DNA of 64,000 nucleotides from Gossypium raimondii (GCF_025698545.1 NC_068569.1:3968001-4032000), one strand, 5' to 3'; counted from the stretch's first letter, positions 47,560-61,100 are shown. Program-made: numbers and translations. Notes: a model not told the origin generated them from the letters alone.

Positions 47560-48598
47560 AAGGGCTTTGATTCTATTTCGCTTTTGCTATTACGATTTTA
47601 CATGCACGACTTCTCTTCTGTTTTTCCCTTCTTTCTTCTGCTTTTTAATCCCATATGTTTGATGTTTTAATTTAATATACCCTACCAATTTGATTCAATG
47701 GGTAATGCATTTACCCTTCAATTTTATAAAAAAAATTATTATTTTTTAGTTTGTGTTTTTTATTAAATTAACATAAAATAAATGAAAAGGTTAATGTTAT
47801 TTAATTTTACAGTGTGGCATGCGTATGGATTGATATATAAATATTTAATTAAATTTTAAAAGTTAAAAATATAAAAGTATTTTCTTAATATTTTAATTAA
47901 ATGTTAGAATATCATTCATATGACAACCCACGTGGATGGTCAACAAAACTATAAAAAATTAATAAAATTGAAAGGCTAAAAAGTCATTATGCTATATTTT
48001 TCCTATCATTTCTCTCTTCCTCCTTAACATGGTAAAAGATGTTTAAAAATTGTATGCTCAATACATGCTTACTTGAGTATTGTGTGATTAATACATGCAT
48101 ATTTGAGTATTGTGTGATTTTTTTTTAAGTTTATTGGTTTTGGTTTGAGATTTTTAATTTTATTTTTCATTTTTTTAGTTATTTTCATGAATTTTATTGT
48201 TTTCCTTTGAAGAAATTAAGAAAATTGTATTTGTTTATTTGTATTTGTTTTTTGTCACTAATAGTACTAACAACAGTATTGCAAAATAGAAGCACTCCCT
48301 GCAGAAAGACTTCTTGAGCGCATCGTTTTTAGACAATAACAACCACAATTTGGGATAACTTCCATATTAGTAAAGTTGTGGGGTTAAACCTAGGAAGATT
48401 AGTAGGATTCTTGGATTTGCCCCACTTTTAAGATGTCTTAGAAAGTAAAGTTTGGAGGCTTAAATATGTGTATTGTTAAGAGGTCGTTTCTTAACTTTTC
48501 TCTAGAAAACATATGTTTCCTCTCCATCTTCTCATAAACAAACAACGGATTTGCATTTAAGTGTGCAAAGTAACACTTTTCTTGTCAAAATGTATTAC
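47560..48598. other. Intergenic DNA upstream of the FIP1-like gene
   Basis: Promoter side of FIP1, then AT-rich DNA up to the target site of the nested LTR cluster. It contains a 30-bp tandem pair and no gene. Confidence 0.5.
48060..48119 (+). repeat. 30-bp tandem pair
   Basis: Two adjacent units beginning 'aatacatgc' and ending 'tgagtattgtgtgatt', differing at two or three bases. Confidence 0.75.
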
Positions 48599-48603
48599 GT
48601 ATT
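48599..48603. repeat. Left target-site duplication of element D
   Basis: GTATT, identical to 59750-59754. Confidence 0.7.
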
Positions 48604-49576
48604 TGTAACAGCCTATTTTCATTGAAATCGGAACAATGATTTTGGGACCACAAATCTAAGTTAGAAAGAAAATTATTTTAATATTAGTGCATACTTTGCA
48701 TTATAATAAGAATAACGTATGAAAATTTCATTAAGAAAATGTTACCGATTACATGTCTAATTTAATAAAGGACCAAATTGCATAAAATGTAAAAGTTGAG
48801 TTCTAGTAGCTATCATATCAAATAGCTATGGAATTTAAAATTTGAGGTCCTTATATGGCAATTAGACCATTAAGTGGAGTTAGTAGATAAGTATGATGAT
48901 TCATCTATGAAATTTTAAATAAAGAAAAGGATTAAATTGGAAAGTAAAAGATGATAAATGAATAAAATAAGAAAACATCATCATTTTCATCATCTTTCCT
49001 AAATAGAAAAACATGGAAACCCTAGCTAAGAGAAAAGAGCTCAAGCAAGCTTACTTAGCTTAATTAGGTAAGTAATCTTGTTCCGCTTTTGTTCCGCTTT
49101 TAGTAATTTTCATATTTCGATATCGTGATAACTTAATCTAACTATTTTGTAAATTTATCAAAGTAGTAAAGTTTTGTCATGGATGAATATGTATGAATTA
49201 TGAATTTTATGGTAGAAATGGAAATGTTGTTGATAGATAAAGAACTATTGTAAAGGAATTTTTATGAAATTGTGATTTAGGGACTAAATTGAAAAGATGT
49301 AAAATTCATGAAAAATTTTTATTTTTGTGAAATATATGGGTTTTAGATGTTATATGTAAAATTTTATTAGGCTTGGAATAAGGATTAAATTGCATGAATT
49401 TCATTTTTTGAGTCTAGGGATGAAATCGTAATTAATCAAAAGTATAGGGGCAAAATGATAAATTTTCTAAGATGTGAATTGAATGTGAATTTTATTAAAT
49501 TGAGTTAAATTTACTCGTATAGATCCGGATAGATCTAGTTCGGAATTGGATCGGGAAAAACAAAAAGTATCGGAAT

Positions 49577-52500
49577 TGTAATGGCCCAAATTCAAGGTTA
49601 TCGGAATAGTGGTTTCGTAACCACAAATCCAATTTAAAGAGAAATTTATTTTAATATTTTTGCATGAATATTGATATGATAGGAAAATCGTATGAAAATA
49701 TCGATAGAAAAATTTTACCGATTTAGTGGTTAATTAGAAAAATAAATTATTGAAGAAATTGGGTAAAAATAAGGTATCGAGACCTCGATCTTGTAAAACA
49801 AGTCAAAAATATTTTTATAAATATTTATGAAATGTTAGTAATATGGTATTAAAATTTCGTTAGAAAATTTTAATGTTTGAGTAGTCAATTAAGTGAAAAG
49901 GACTAAATTGAAAAATGTGTAAAAGTTACTAGAAGGATTAAATAGCTCAATTGTTAAATGATAAGGGACATAAATTGTAAATAAGCCCAAAAGGAGATAT
50001 TTTGGGCGGCATAAGCCGAGAAAAATCAGGAGAATTGGAGAATTAAGGGTAAAATTGGAATATTGTAAAATTTACTTTAAAAGTTAGGACTAAAGTGGAA
50101 TTATATAGATTTCTCTTTATTTTTCTGCATCCTCATCAGAAAAAAACGTCCTAAGGGTTTATTCAAGCTGGTTTTTCATAATTTTTGCACCAAGTGAGTT
50201 AATCCTTGCCTTTTTCTTGTAATTTTTGTATTTCTAAGACTTTTACAACTAGGTTCTATTACTAAATTCGTTAGTTTTTTATTTTATGAAGGCAATTGAA
50301 AGTTGCTATGAATATGTGCTGGAAGTTTATGATGAAATAACATGAAATTGAAGCTTTAATTTGTTTATGAGATGATTTTATTAGGTAATTTCAATAGAAA
50401 TTGATTTGTAGGACTTAATTGTGAAAAAGTTTGGAATTAAAGTCTAGTGCTAAAATTCTTATTTCCAAAGGTTATAAAGTAGTTTAAAGTGATAGAATAA
50501 AGTGTTGGTTGAGAAAAATCAGCTCAATTGAGAGGTTAATTGAGCAGGGATGAAATTATCATTTATTGAAAGCTTAGGGAAAAATGGTAATTAACATTAT
50601 GCACTAAAACAGTTTTGGACAGCAGCAATAGTCTAACTTTGAAAAATCACCAAAAATTGTAGAGATCGAGTTATAGAATTAATAAAATATGAAATTAAAT
50701 CTTATTGAGTCTAGTTTATTATAAAAGAAACGGTGTAAGCAATGGAATTGTAAATCGTGAGATATAATAGATTTTGTGAGACAAGGTTAGAATGAATTCG
50801 GATTCCCCTGTTCTTACTTTGGAAAATCATTAAAAATTGTACAAAAATGATGAGTTATAATATATATGGTTATAATCATTAATGAGCTATTTTCATAAGA
50901 AACAAACAGAAACATCATCCGAACTCTGTACAATGAGATAATTAATTTTTAGTAAAGAGGGGTCGGAACTGTCAAATAGTGAAACAGGGGAAACTTTAAA
51001 GAATAAACTGTACTTATTGGCTAAACAAAAAATTCTGAAAATTTTATTGTAAGAAGATATGTGAGTCTAGTTTTGGGGAAAATTAGAGGATCTTAATTTT
51101 GAGTTTCGTAGCTCAAGATATAAATAATTTAGTGACTATGACTCAGTGAGACAACTTTGAATGCACTATAAATAATAATAAAATTATAGAGAATGTTACA
51201 TATGAACATGAAATGTATTAGATTAATGATTAAATTTATTTATTTAGATCCAGAAAATTCAAATATGAAGCTAGATCGAGGAAAAGAAAATGTTCGGGAT
51301 TAGTAGATTTTTGTTTACGAACAAGTATCGAGGTAAGTTTGTGTAACTTGAATTATATTCTTAAATGCTTGAAATATATTTTTCTTGATGTGAATATGAT
51401 TTGGATGTTTATTGTATGATAATTGATGAAGTATTGATATTCTTGATGAAAAGAGTAAATAAATTCCGGTTGAATGAAAGGAAAATTCGATGTATCTCTG
51501 AAAAGAAATTGACAGTAAAAAGGATCTAGCCCGGACGGGTGATCCTATCCTGATATAACCCTCCCGAAGAATATGTGGAAAATGGATTTAGCCCGGACGG
51601 GTAATTCGAATTAGGGTCTGAATTTAGGCTAGACTGATAATTCAGATCCAAGCTCATTAGAGTAATTGTCATTGTAGGGATTTAGCTTTGGTGGTAATCC
51701 CGACAATACTCTATGAGTTTATATTACAGAGATTTAGCTTTGGACCGGTAATCCCATTGAAGGATGAGGTTCACGGAGTGTGCTCTCTGAAATGGAAATG
51801 TGCGCACATGAATACGAATTGACGGACCCAGATTTGTACACTTAGGTGTACCCCTGAAAATCCATCGAAATTCCAAGTAGTTCAACGAGATAAATATGGA
51901 AAAATAACAAGGGAATGGAAATCATGGAATTGATGAGCTCATCAATCATGGTATAAATTATTGATACATGGAAATTATTGGACTAATTTGAATGTTGAGT
52001 TTGTGCATGATAGGGGAATAATGTATGGAATGGGTGTATGAATGTGTATTGCATTGTATTGAAAATATTAGGTAAGTATAATTCTTGTTACATGAACTTA
52101 CTAAGCACAAAGTGCTTACCCTGTTTCCTTTTCCCCTGTTTTGTAGTGTTAAGAGCTCGGAGGTTGGATTTGGTCGGAGACGCATCACACTATCAACCTC
52201 AAAATCTCAGTATATAAGGAAACTTTATTTTGGAAATCAATGGCATGTATAAGCTAGTAAAGTAAATGTTAATGTGAAATGAATGTATGGTTAGCCATTG
52301 GTATGGCTAACAATTTTTGGTTTGGGTATGTGATGAGGTTATCTTATGAATATGTTAAATCTATCTTGAAAATATGTTGAAATGGATTGGTTGTGTTGGA
52401 TTAGTCTCGGTTTAAAATTGCAGGGAAGGTTACAAATTTATAAAGGGGTTATATTGAGTTCAAAAAAAAACTTTGAGATTTTATGAAAAATTTCTTATGG

Positions 52501-52685
52501 TTTCGATTTAATCCCGATTTGGTCTAGATGTATGTTTTGGGCTTCGGAGGCCCAATCAAGGGACGTCATGACATGTTTCAATAAATGAATAGTATTTAAC
52601 TTGTAATAATGGAAAATTAATTCGGTAAAATTTGGTAATGCCTCATACCCTATTTCGGCGACGAATATGGGTAGGGGGTATTACA
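49577..52685 (-). mobile_element. Solo-LTR-like element F1 inserted in D
   Basis: TGTAATGGCC...GGTATTACA, 3109 bp, flanked by GGAAT (49572-49576) and AGAAT (52686-52690), four of five bases matching. It interrupts D between 'gatcgggaaaaacaaaaagt' and 'agtctacgaacacg', which are adjacent in the related copies. It contains repeated 'tttagcccggacgggtaat' units (about 51520-51760) and a GTACACTTAGGTGTAC palindrome (51836-51851). It is nearly the inverted copy of F2. Confidence 0.72.
51520..51760 (-). repeat. Imperfect tandem units within F1
   Basis: Four to five units related to 'atttagcccggacgggtaat', separated by variable spacers. The counterpart in F2 is at about 54740-54930. Confidence 0.55.
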
Positions 52686-52924
52686 AGAATAATAGTCTAC
52701 GAACACGAATATTGTCGAGGTAAGTTCGTGTAACTAAATTGTGTATATTTATATGTTTGAATTGGATGTTGTATATGTGAATTGTATAAATGTCGTGTGT
52801 ATGAAATTGATCACATATCCAATAATACCTGATAAATAATAAGTCTTGTTTGGATAAATGAGATTCGATGGATATAGGGTTCTCGAATTGGTTGTGGTCC
52901 TGTATATGTTGCAGACACACCATA

Positions 52925-53360
52925 ACTCAAAAGAGCGTTCCGTTATTAGCTCTTATGAGCATCCTAATATTTGGCCCTCTCGAGCTTCCCGTTATACAGT
53001 TCTTGCGAGCTTCCTGTTAATAGCTCTTCGGAGCATCCCGATCAGTTGTAATCCTGCATATGTTGTAGACACACCGCAGCTCTTATGAGTGTCCCGTTAT
53101 ATGGCTCTTCGTGAGCTTCCCGATTAAAGGCACTTTGTGAGCTTTCGTGATTAATGGCTCATCGGAGCTTCCCGATATGGCTCGCTTGAACTTCTTGATA
53201 ATAAGCTATCCGGAGCTTCCTGTTAATAACTCTTCGGAGCTACCCGTTATTGGCTCGCATGAGCTTCCCGTTATACAGCTTGGATAAACTTCCCAATACA
53301 TGGCTCACATGAGCTTCCCGTTATATTTTTCGAGAGAGAGCTTCTCGTTTATATGCTCAC
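52925..53360 (-). repeat. Hairpin minisatellite within LTR D
   Basis: Repeated 'agctcttatgagcatccc' and 'ttcggagcttcccg' units at about 25-bp spacing, the reverse-orientation relative of the array at 15880-16130. Confidence 0.7.
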
Positions 53361-53752
53361 ATGAACATTCCCGAAAATGAATTGACGGATTACAGATTTG
53401 TACACTTCAAGTGTACTACCCTAGTATCCATCGATATTTTAAATAATTCAACGGATAAAATCCTGATATGAGAAAATAAATGAATTCAAAGTGAATTATT
53501 ACCCGTATATACATGAAGTATATCGAATTGATATATGAATATAAGAAGTGGAAGGTTAAAACATGGAAACTTGCTATTGTTGAGCTCATACATGTTCCTT
53601 GACATTTATATGAAATATGTGTCTAACATGGTTGATGAGGATATGTGCTAGGGCTTTTGGCCATCTTGCTTGAGTATACTTTTTATGCTTACCTTAATTT
53701 TGATTAAATGGTAAGTTAAATTTCACGTTATACGAACTTACTAAGCATTATA

Positions 53753-56700
53753 TGTAATACCCAAAAAAATACTACAGTAAAAAAGTAAGTATCCTTGATA
53801 TAGTAAAATAAGAAAATAAAGTGACAAAAAGGGGAAATTTTGAGTTATGGCAAGATTGGGAAGTATATTATGATTTTTTAATTCAAGAAATGATTAAATC
53901 GCAATAAATGATATATTAATTTTGAGTTATGACAAGATTGGGAAGTATATTATGATAGATTGAGAAGTAGGTTTCCGTCGCCGGAATAGGATACGAGGCA
54001 TTACCAGATTTTACTGAATTAATTTTTCTGTTATTACGAGTTTAACTACTATTCATTTATCGAATCATGTCATGACGTCTCTTGGATGGGCCTCCGAAGC
54101 CCAAAACATACATCGGGACTAAACTGATATTAAATCGAAGCCATAAGAAATTTTTCGCAAAATCTCAAAGTTATACTTACTCTAGCCATACCAACAGCTA
54201 AGTTACAAACATTCATTTCTATGTAATATTGGTATTTAGTCTATACGTGCCATTCTTTCAAAATAAGTCATTTTCAAATACCAAAAGATATGGGTTGATA
54301 GTGTGATAAAGCTCCGACTAAATCTCCAACCTTCGAGCTCCCGAGCACTACAAAATAGAGAAAAAGAACGGGGTAAGCACATTGTGCTTAGTAAGTTCAT
54401 GCAACAAGAATTATACTTACCATATTATACACCTATCATTTAATAACACAAGCACACATGCAATTCACATAAACATATACCTATCACATACAAACTCAAC
54501 TTTTGCATTAGTTAAGTAAACATCATATAAATTAATTACAAAGACAAATGATTGATGAGCTCATCAATTCCATGATTTCCATTTCCTTGTTATTTTTCCA
54601 TATTTATCCCGTTGAATTTCTCGGAATTTCGATGGATTTTCAGAGGTACACTTTAGTGTACAAATCCGGGTCCGTCAATTCATATTCATGTGCGCACATT
54701 TCCATTTCAGATAGCACACTCCCGCGAACCTTATCCTTACAATGGGATTACCAGTCCAGGCTAAATCCCCTGCAACGACAATTACTCTAATGAGTTTGGA
54801 TCTGAATTACCAGTCCAGGCTAAATTCAGACCCTAATTCGGAGTACCCGTCCGGGCTAAATCCATTTTCCACATATTCTTCGGGAGGACTATATCAGGAT
54901 AGGATCACCTCCGAGCTAGATCCTTTTTACCGTCAATTTCTTTTCAGAGATCCATCGAATTTTCCTTTCATTCAACTGAGATTTATTTTCTCTTTTCATC
55001 AAGAATATCAATACTTCATCAATTATCATACAATAAACATCTAAATCATATTCACGTCAAGAAAAATATATTTCAAGCATTTAAGAATATAATTCAAGTT
55101 ACACGAACTTATCTCGACACTTGTTCGTAACCAAAAATCTACTAATCCCGAACTTTTTATTTTCCTCGATCTTGCTTCGTATTTAAATTTTCCAGATCTA
55201 AATAAATAAATTTAATCATTAATCTAATACTTTTCATGTTCATATGTAACATTCTCTATAATTCCATTATTATTTATAGTGCATTCAAAGCTGTCTCACT
55301 GAGTCACAGTCACTAAATTATTTATATCTTGAGCTACGGAACTCCAAATTAAGATCCTCTAATTTTCCCCAAAACTAGACTCACATATCTTCTTACCATA
55401 AAATTTTCAGAATTTTTGGTTTAGCCAATAAATACAGTTTATTCTTTAAAATTTACCCTGTTTCACTGTTCGACAGTTCCGACCTCTCTTCACTAAAAAT
55501 TAATTATCTCATTGTACAGAATTTGAATGATGTTTCCATTTATTTATTCTGAAAATAGACTCATTAAGGATTCTAACCATATAAATTATAACTCATAATC
55601 ATTTTTTTTACAATTTTTAATGATTTTCCAAAGTCAGAACAGGGGAACCCGAATTCATTCTGACCTTGTCTCACAAAATCTATTATGTCTCATGATTTAC
55701 AATCCCATTGCTTACACCGTTTCTTTTATAAGAAACTAGACTCAATGAGATTTAATTTTATATTCTATTAATCCTCTAATTCGATCTCTACAATTTTTGG
55801 TGATTTTTAAAAGTTAGAGTACTGCTGCTGTCCAAAACTGTTTTAGTGTATGATGTTAATTACCAGTTTTTCCCTAAACTTTCAATAAATGATAATTTTA
55901 TCCCTGCTCAATTAACCTCTCAATTGACCTGATTTTTCTCAATTAACACTTTATCCCATCACTTTAAATTACTTTATAAGCTTTGGAAATCAGAATTTTA
56001 GCACTAGACTTTAATTCCAAACTTTTTCACAATTAAGTCCTACAAATCAATTTCTATTGAAATTACCTAATAAAATCATCTCATAAACAAATTAAAGCTT
56101 CAATTGCATCCTATTTCATCATAAAATTCCGGCACATATTCATAGAAACTTTCAAATTTATTCATAAAATCAAAAACTAATGAATTTAGTAATAGGACCT
56201 AGTTGTAAAAGTCTTAGAAACACAAAAATTACAAGAAAAAGGAAATTATTAACTCACTTGGTGCAAAAATTATGAAAATCCAGCTTGAAGAAACCCTTAG
56301 GACGTTTTTTGCTGATGGGAATGCAAAAAATAAAGAGGAATCTAGATAATTCCACTTTAGTCCTAACTTTTAAAGCAGATTTTGCAATATTCCAATTTTA
56401 CCCTTAATTCTTCAATTCTCCTGATTTTTCTCAGCGTATGCCGCCCAAAATATCTCCTTTTGGGGTTATTTTCTATTATGTCCCTCTTCATTTAACAATT
56501 GAGCTATTTAACCCTTCTAGTAACTTTTACACCTTTTTCAATTTAGTCCTTTTCGCTTAATTGACTACCCAAACATTAAAATTTTCTAACGAAATTTTAA
56601 TACCATATTACTAACACTTCATAAATATTTATAAAAATATTTTTGACTTGATTTTACGAAATCGATGTCTCGATACCTTATTTTTACCCAATTTCTTCGA

Positions 56701-59138
56701 TAATTTCTTTTTCTAACTAACCACTAAATCGGTAAAATTTTTCTATCGATATTTTCATACGATTTTCCTATCATATCAATATTCATGCAAAAATATTAAA
56801 ATAAATTTCTCTTTAAATAGGATTTGTGGTTAAGAAACCACTATTCCGGTAACCTTGAATTTGGGCCATTACAAATAGTGCAAATATTTTAAGGGTAGAA
56901 TAATCTAAAAACTAAGGAAAATGGATGAATTAGGACCAATTTGAAAAGGTGAAGAATTTTGAGGGACTAAATCAAATTTTACCAAATTAAGTGATGACTC
57001 GAGGTTGAAATTTTAAAAGATTATGAAGGGTAAAATGGTCAGTTAGAGAGATAGAGAACTCTAGAAGGTAATGATGATGTTGGTGATATTTTTAATTAAT
57101 TAATTAGATAAATGTTATTTAATTAATATTTTATTAAGATTTTTAGTATTATTTTATTATTAAATGATTAATATAAAAGGGAGGAAAGATGAAAAGAAAT
57201 CATCATCTTCCCATGCATCCAATGTGAGAAGAAGAGAGAAAGAAATAAAGTTTTACTTTCTTTACAAATTGGTCCTTTCACCAAAAATTTATCATTTCCA
57301 CCTAGAAATCAAAAGAATTTCCATAGCCATCAAGATAGAAAGATAACAAGGAGACTATGGGGAGCTAGAATATCAAGTTAGATTCAAGAAATAGAAACTG
57401 GAGGAGGGAGAAAATCAAGTTAAAGATTGAAATCAATAGCACAAGGTAAGAACATCAAGATTTCAATATATTTCTGAGTTTGATATTATTGAAAAAGGAG
57501 GAAATTAATGTTAATGTAGAGTTTCATTATATAAGGTTTTATATTCTTGTTATGTTAGTAAAGGGAAATAAGAGGAAGTGATGGAAAATATTGAAGAGAA
57601 AGGAAAGGAAGGTGTTATAAATTTAGTTATCAACATTTTACACTAAAACAGTTTTGAGACAGCAGCAGCAGTCTGACTTTGAAAATTTAACAAAAATCGT
57701 AGAAATTGAATTAGAGGATGAACAAAATATGAAATTAAATCTTACTAATTCTATTTTCACATAGAAGAGATAGAGGCAAAAGAGTTTTATATTATGAGAT
57801 ATTTGAATTTAAGTGAGACAGGGTCAGAATGATTTCAGAATCTCCTGTCCTGACTTTGGAAAATCATCAAAAATTTTAAAACAGTAATTATGGGCTACAC
57901 TTTATGTGTTTAGAATCCTGAATGAGTCTATCTTCAAAATAAACAAATGAAAACATTATATGAATTCTGTACAATGAGATAATTAATTTTTAGTGAAGAG
58001 TGGTCGGAACTGTTGAACAGTGAAACAAAGGAGACTTTAATGAAAAAAAATGTACTATTTGGCTGAACCAAAAATTCTGAAAATTTTATGGTAATAAGAT
58101 ATATGAGTCTAATTTTGGGGAAAATTAACAGATCTTAATTTAGAGTTCCGTAGCTCGAGGTATAAATAATTTAGTGACTCTGATACAGACATACAGCTTT
58201 GAATTTACGTATAAGTAAATAGTGAAATTTTGGATAATGATAATTGAGTGTGTTATATATTAAGGATGTGGAATGAAGAGGAGGAGGAGGAGGAAAAATA
58301 TGTGAATGAATTGTGTATAATTGGTCGAATGATGAAATAGAAATGATGCTTATATTTGTGCATTATTGGTCATGGTTTAAGCTCATGTGGGAAAATAAAG
58401 TTTCATAGTATGTATGTATGGTATATTTGGTTTATGATTTGGCATGAAGTAATGTCATGAATGGTTTATGAATTAATACATGTTGGTAAGTTTGAAATGT
58501 GAATAAATGATGTGCTCACCCATGCTTATAATGCTTATGATATATGTTTATTTGGCTAACATGTTTGGTGTACATGCTTAGGCTTTGGCCAAGTTGTTGC
58601 TGAATTATGCCACGTTAAACTTATAAGTTATGCATTGTAATGATATGTTTATGTTTTGTGTAATATGCATAGGAACGGGTGTGGAAAGGTAATGAAATAG
58701 TAAGTTCATACTTGAAGGGTAAAATGACGAAAAAGGGGATGATGAGTTGAATTGATGTTGTTATTCAAGCTAGAGTGATATTTTCATTGCAAAATTGAGA
58801 ATTTCATAAATATGTTAATGAACGATATAATCGATATACGTTGAGTTAAATGGTAAATACGTATTAGTATTGAACTTAATGACATTGAATTGTACGTGAA
58901 TGAAATAGAAATGAAGCATTGAATTGTATTAGTATGTATCGAGTCTCGTAGACCCTATTTATTATGATTAAAATATTTTGAGGATATATTGTGATGAGTT
59001 ATAAAAGCATGTTAATAATTTTGAAAGTTTTAATTTAGATAAAATTTTATAACTCGGTTAAATACATTTACAAGTGTATGTGTTCTGGTAATGCCTCGTA
59101 CCCTATTTCGGTGTCAAATACGGGTAAGGGGTGTTACA
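53753..59138 (-). mobile_element. Solo-LTR-like element E inserted in D
   Basis: TGTAATACCC...GGGGTGTTACA with perfect TTATA duplications at 53748-53752 and 59139-59143. Across it, D reads continuously from 'gaacttactaagca' to 'ttatatgcttactctg'. Removing F2 leaves about 2.5 kb. The region 57600-58200 is clearly related to part of F1. Confidence 0.75.
53971..56873 (+). mobile_element. Solo-LTR-like element F2 inserted in E, inverted relative to F1
   Basis: It runs from GTTTCCGTCGCCGGAATAGG to TTGGGCCATTACA. The left tip is missing about 20 bases relative to F1. The flanks AGTAG (left) and AATAG (right) share four of five bases. It contains a GTACACTTTAGTGTAC palindrome (54646-54661). In the first 160 or so bases compared by eye against F1 there are about four mismatches, so the two are young relatives. 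Confidence 0.65.
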
Positions 59139-59754
59139 TTATATGCTTACTCTGTTTTATTTTCCTTGTTTTTATAGTACTCAGAAGTTTTTAAAGGTTG
59201 GAGGTTGGTCAGAGCATCATCACACTATCCCTCGGCCCATTTCGGTACATATAGAAAACTAATTTTTGGTTATAATGGCACACGGGCGTGTGACTTGTCT
59301 GTGTGGCCCCTGCACCTAATTAATGTAAATTAAAATGTTCACACGGCCTAGCACATGGACGTGTGGCTTGGCCGTGTGACCCAAGTTAGTAACTACCCTA
59401 ATTTGGACACGAACTGGGACACAGTCGTGTGTCACTATTTCGAATGTCCATACGGCCTGAGACACGAGCGTACCTCTCAACTGTGTGAGACATACGACCT
59501 GGCCACATGGGAGTGTGTCCTTTGCACATTGGAAGATTTTTGAGATTTTGCAAAAAATTCTCTAAGTTCTCGGTTTAGTCCTGACTTGTTTTAAATGCAT
59601 ATTTTGGGCCTCGAGGGCCCATTTAAGGGACAATATGATTGATTTCGGATATGAGTAGTAAATTATATGAATTAATTGTATTTGTTCTGTAAACTTTGGT
59701 AATACCCCATAACCCTGTTCCAGCGACAGATATGGGTTAAGGTGATACAGTATT

Positions 59755-61100
59755 CATAACTCTCATGTAATTTGTCATTATATTTCCTTATTGTATACTT
59801 TTCTTTCACTATTTGCATTCAAATAACTTCTTTCTCTTCCACTATCCATTTTTTGTCACTCATTCACCTCATTTCCTTACTAATTTTCCTTTGATTACTT
59901 CATTTGAGGTTATAGATAAATGACCAAATGTTTCATATCGAGGTTTTTTTTTTGAGATATTTTGGAAAAGTAAAGTATTTTTTAAATTCTTTCATAACTT
60001 CCACTTTTTTAATTATGCATTGCTTTCATCACCATTGTTGATATAAATGTACAACAAGAGAGGAGGCAATAGAAAGAAAGTGGTGGTAATAAATAGGTTA
60101 GTTCACTTAAACAAGTAGAGAGTTAGAAAATGATGAGAGTAGAGAAGGAGTAAAGGTGATAGAGATTGAATGCAGCAAGCAAGTGCTTAGGGTTGCTGAG
60201 AAGGTGAAGATCCCTTCCTCGTTATTCTTCTAGGTATTTATAGGGGAAGGTCATGTACTCAGTTTCATCCCTGGTGATGCCACCTCCCCGGCAATATCAA
60301 TGGTGGCCTGCTCGTGTGGTAAACTAGGTGACAAGTCGATTGTCCTCAAGTGTTGTACTGCTCTGATATTCCATTAGTTGAGATAGTACGAGGTTCTTAT
60401 GTCTTAGTGGTCTCTGGTGGTCCCTTCTTGGTAATAACACTAAAATCAGGTGGCTTGGTGAGCGAGACATAAGGGTGACCAACTAGCTGATTGAAGACAT
60501 AATATTATCTAGGTTATCTTCAAGTGAGGAGCCAAATGGCTGATGCAAGGGCCGGGTCGGGCCATGGCTCGATTCGTAAAAAAATTCAAGCCCAAGCCCG
60601 TTTTTAGGTCAACTTAGCCTACCCAAAATTTTATTTCACTATTCAAAAAATAATAAAATATTAAAAATGATATTTTTAATTGATATTTTATATGCTTTTA
60701 TAATTAATTTTTTTAAAAATATTGTTTAAATTGAATTCAGGTCAATCCAATTGACATGCGAAATTTTTTATCTAAACTTGATCCTAATTGAATCGGGCCC
60801 GCTAAATCAAGCGGGCTATTGTCCCTTGAACAGGTCTAGTAGTACCACTTCTCCGAGTAACAAAGAAAATTAAAATGCATTCTTATATTAATCCATGCAT
60901 ATGTTTTGTTTACCTTCATCAATTCAATATTACGACATTACTAAAATATTTTTTAATAATATTTAAAAAATAAAAGAACTATTTCTTAAGCCCTAAGCAA
61001 AATGACGAGGCCCAATTGATAATAAATAGAGAAGGCATGAGGCTTTCTTTAAATGAGCCCAATTTAATTTCCAATACTTTTTTATTATAATAAAACCCTT
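59755..61100. other. Intergenic DNA upstream of TRAPPC5
   Basis: AT-rich sequence without a gene. It contains a possible small element with GC-rich 'gggccgggtcgggcc' and 'cgggcccgc' edges at about 60546-60840. The right edge is the TRAPPC5 promoter. Confidence 0.5.
60546..60840. mobile_element. Possible small non-autonomous element
   Basis: An AT-rich core is bracketed by GC-rich edges: 'aagggccgggtcgggcc' and 'ttcaagcccaagcccg' on the left, 'gaatcgggcccgctaaat' and 'aagcgggct' on the right. This edge style is common in dispersed dicot elements. The terminal repeats are too degraded to define borders. Confidence 0.35.

Larger units (their letters stand above)
48604..59749 (-). mobile_element. 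Solo-LTR-like element D, host of three further insertions
   Basis: The ends are TGTAACAGCC and GGTGATACA, flanked by perfect GTATT duplications (48599-48603 and 59750-59754). Its own sequence is the sum of 48604-49576, 52686-53752 and 59139-59749, about 2.65 kb. Relative to copies A and C it is inverted. It carries the hairpin minisatellite (52925-53360), the GTACACTTCAAGTGTAC palindrome (53400-53416) and the ACACGG/CGTGT block (about 59275-59520). No coding domains were found. Confidence 0.75.

Noticed and set aside
54548-55044. Overlapping plus-strand open frames of 80 and 100 codons
   Set aside because: They lie inside LTR F2, over its tandem array, with no protein motif. They are chance frames from repeats.
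48604-59749. Intact autonomous retrotransposon
   Set aside because: No RT, integrase, protease or gag frames. All copies fit LTR-only lengths with 5-bp duplications, so solo LTRs or non-autonomous elements are the better reading.
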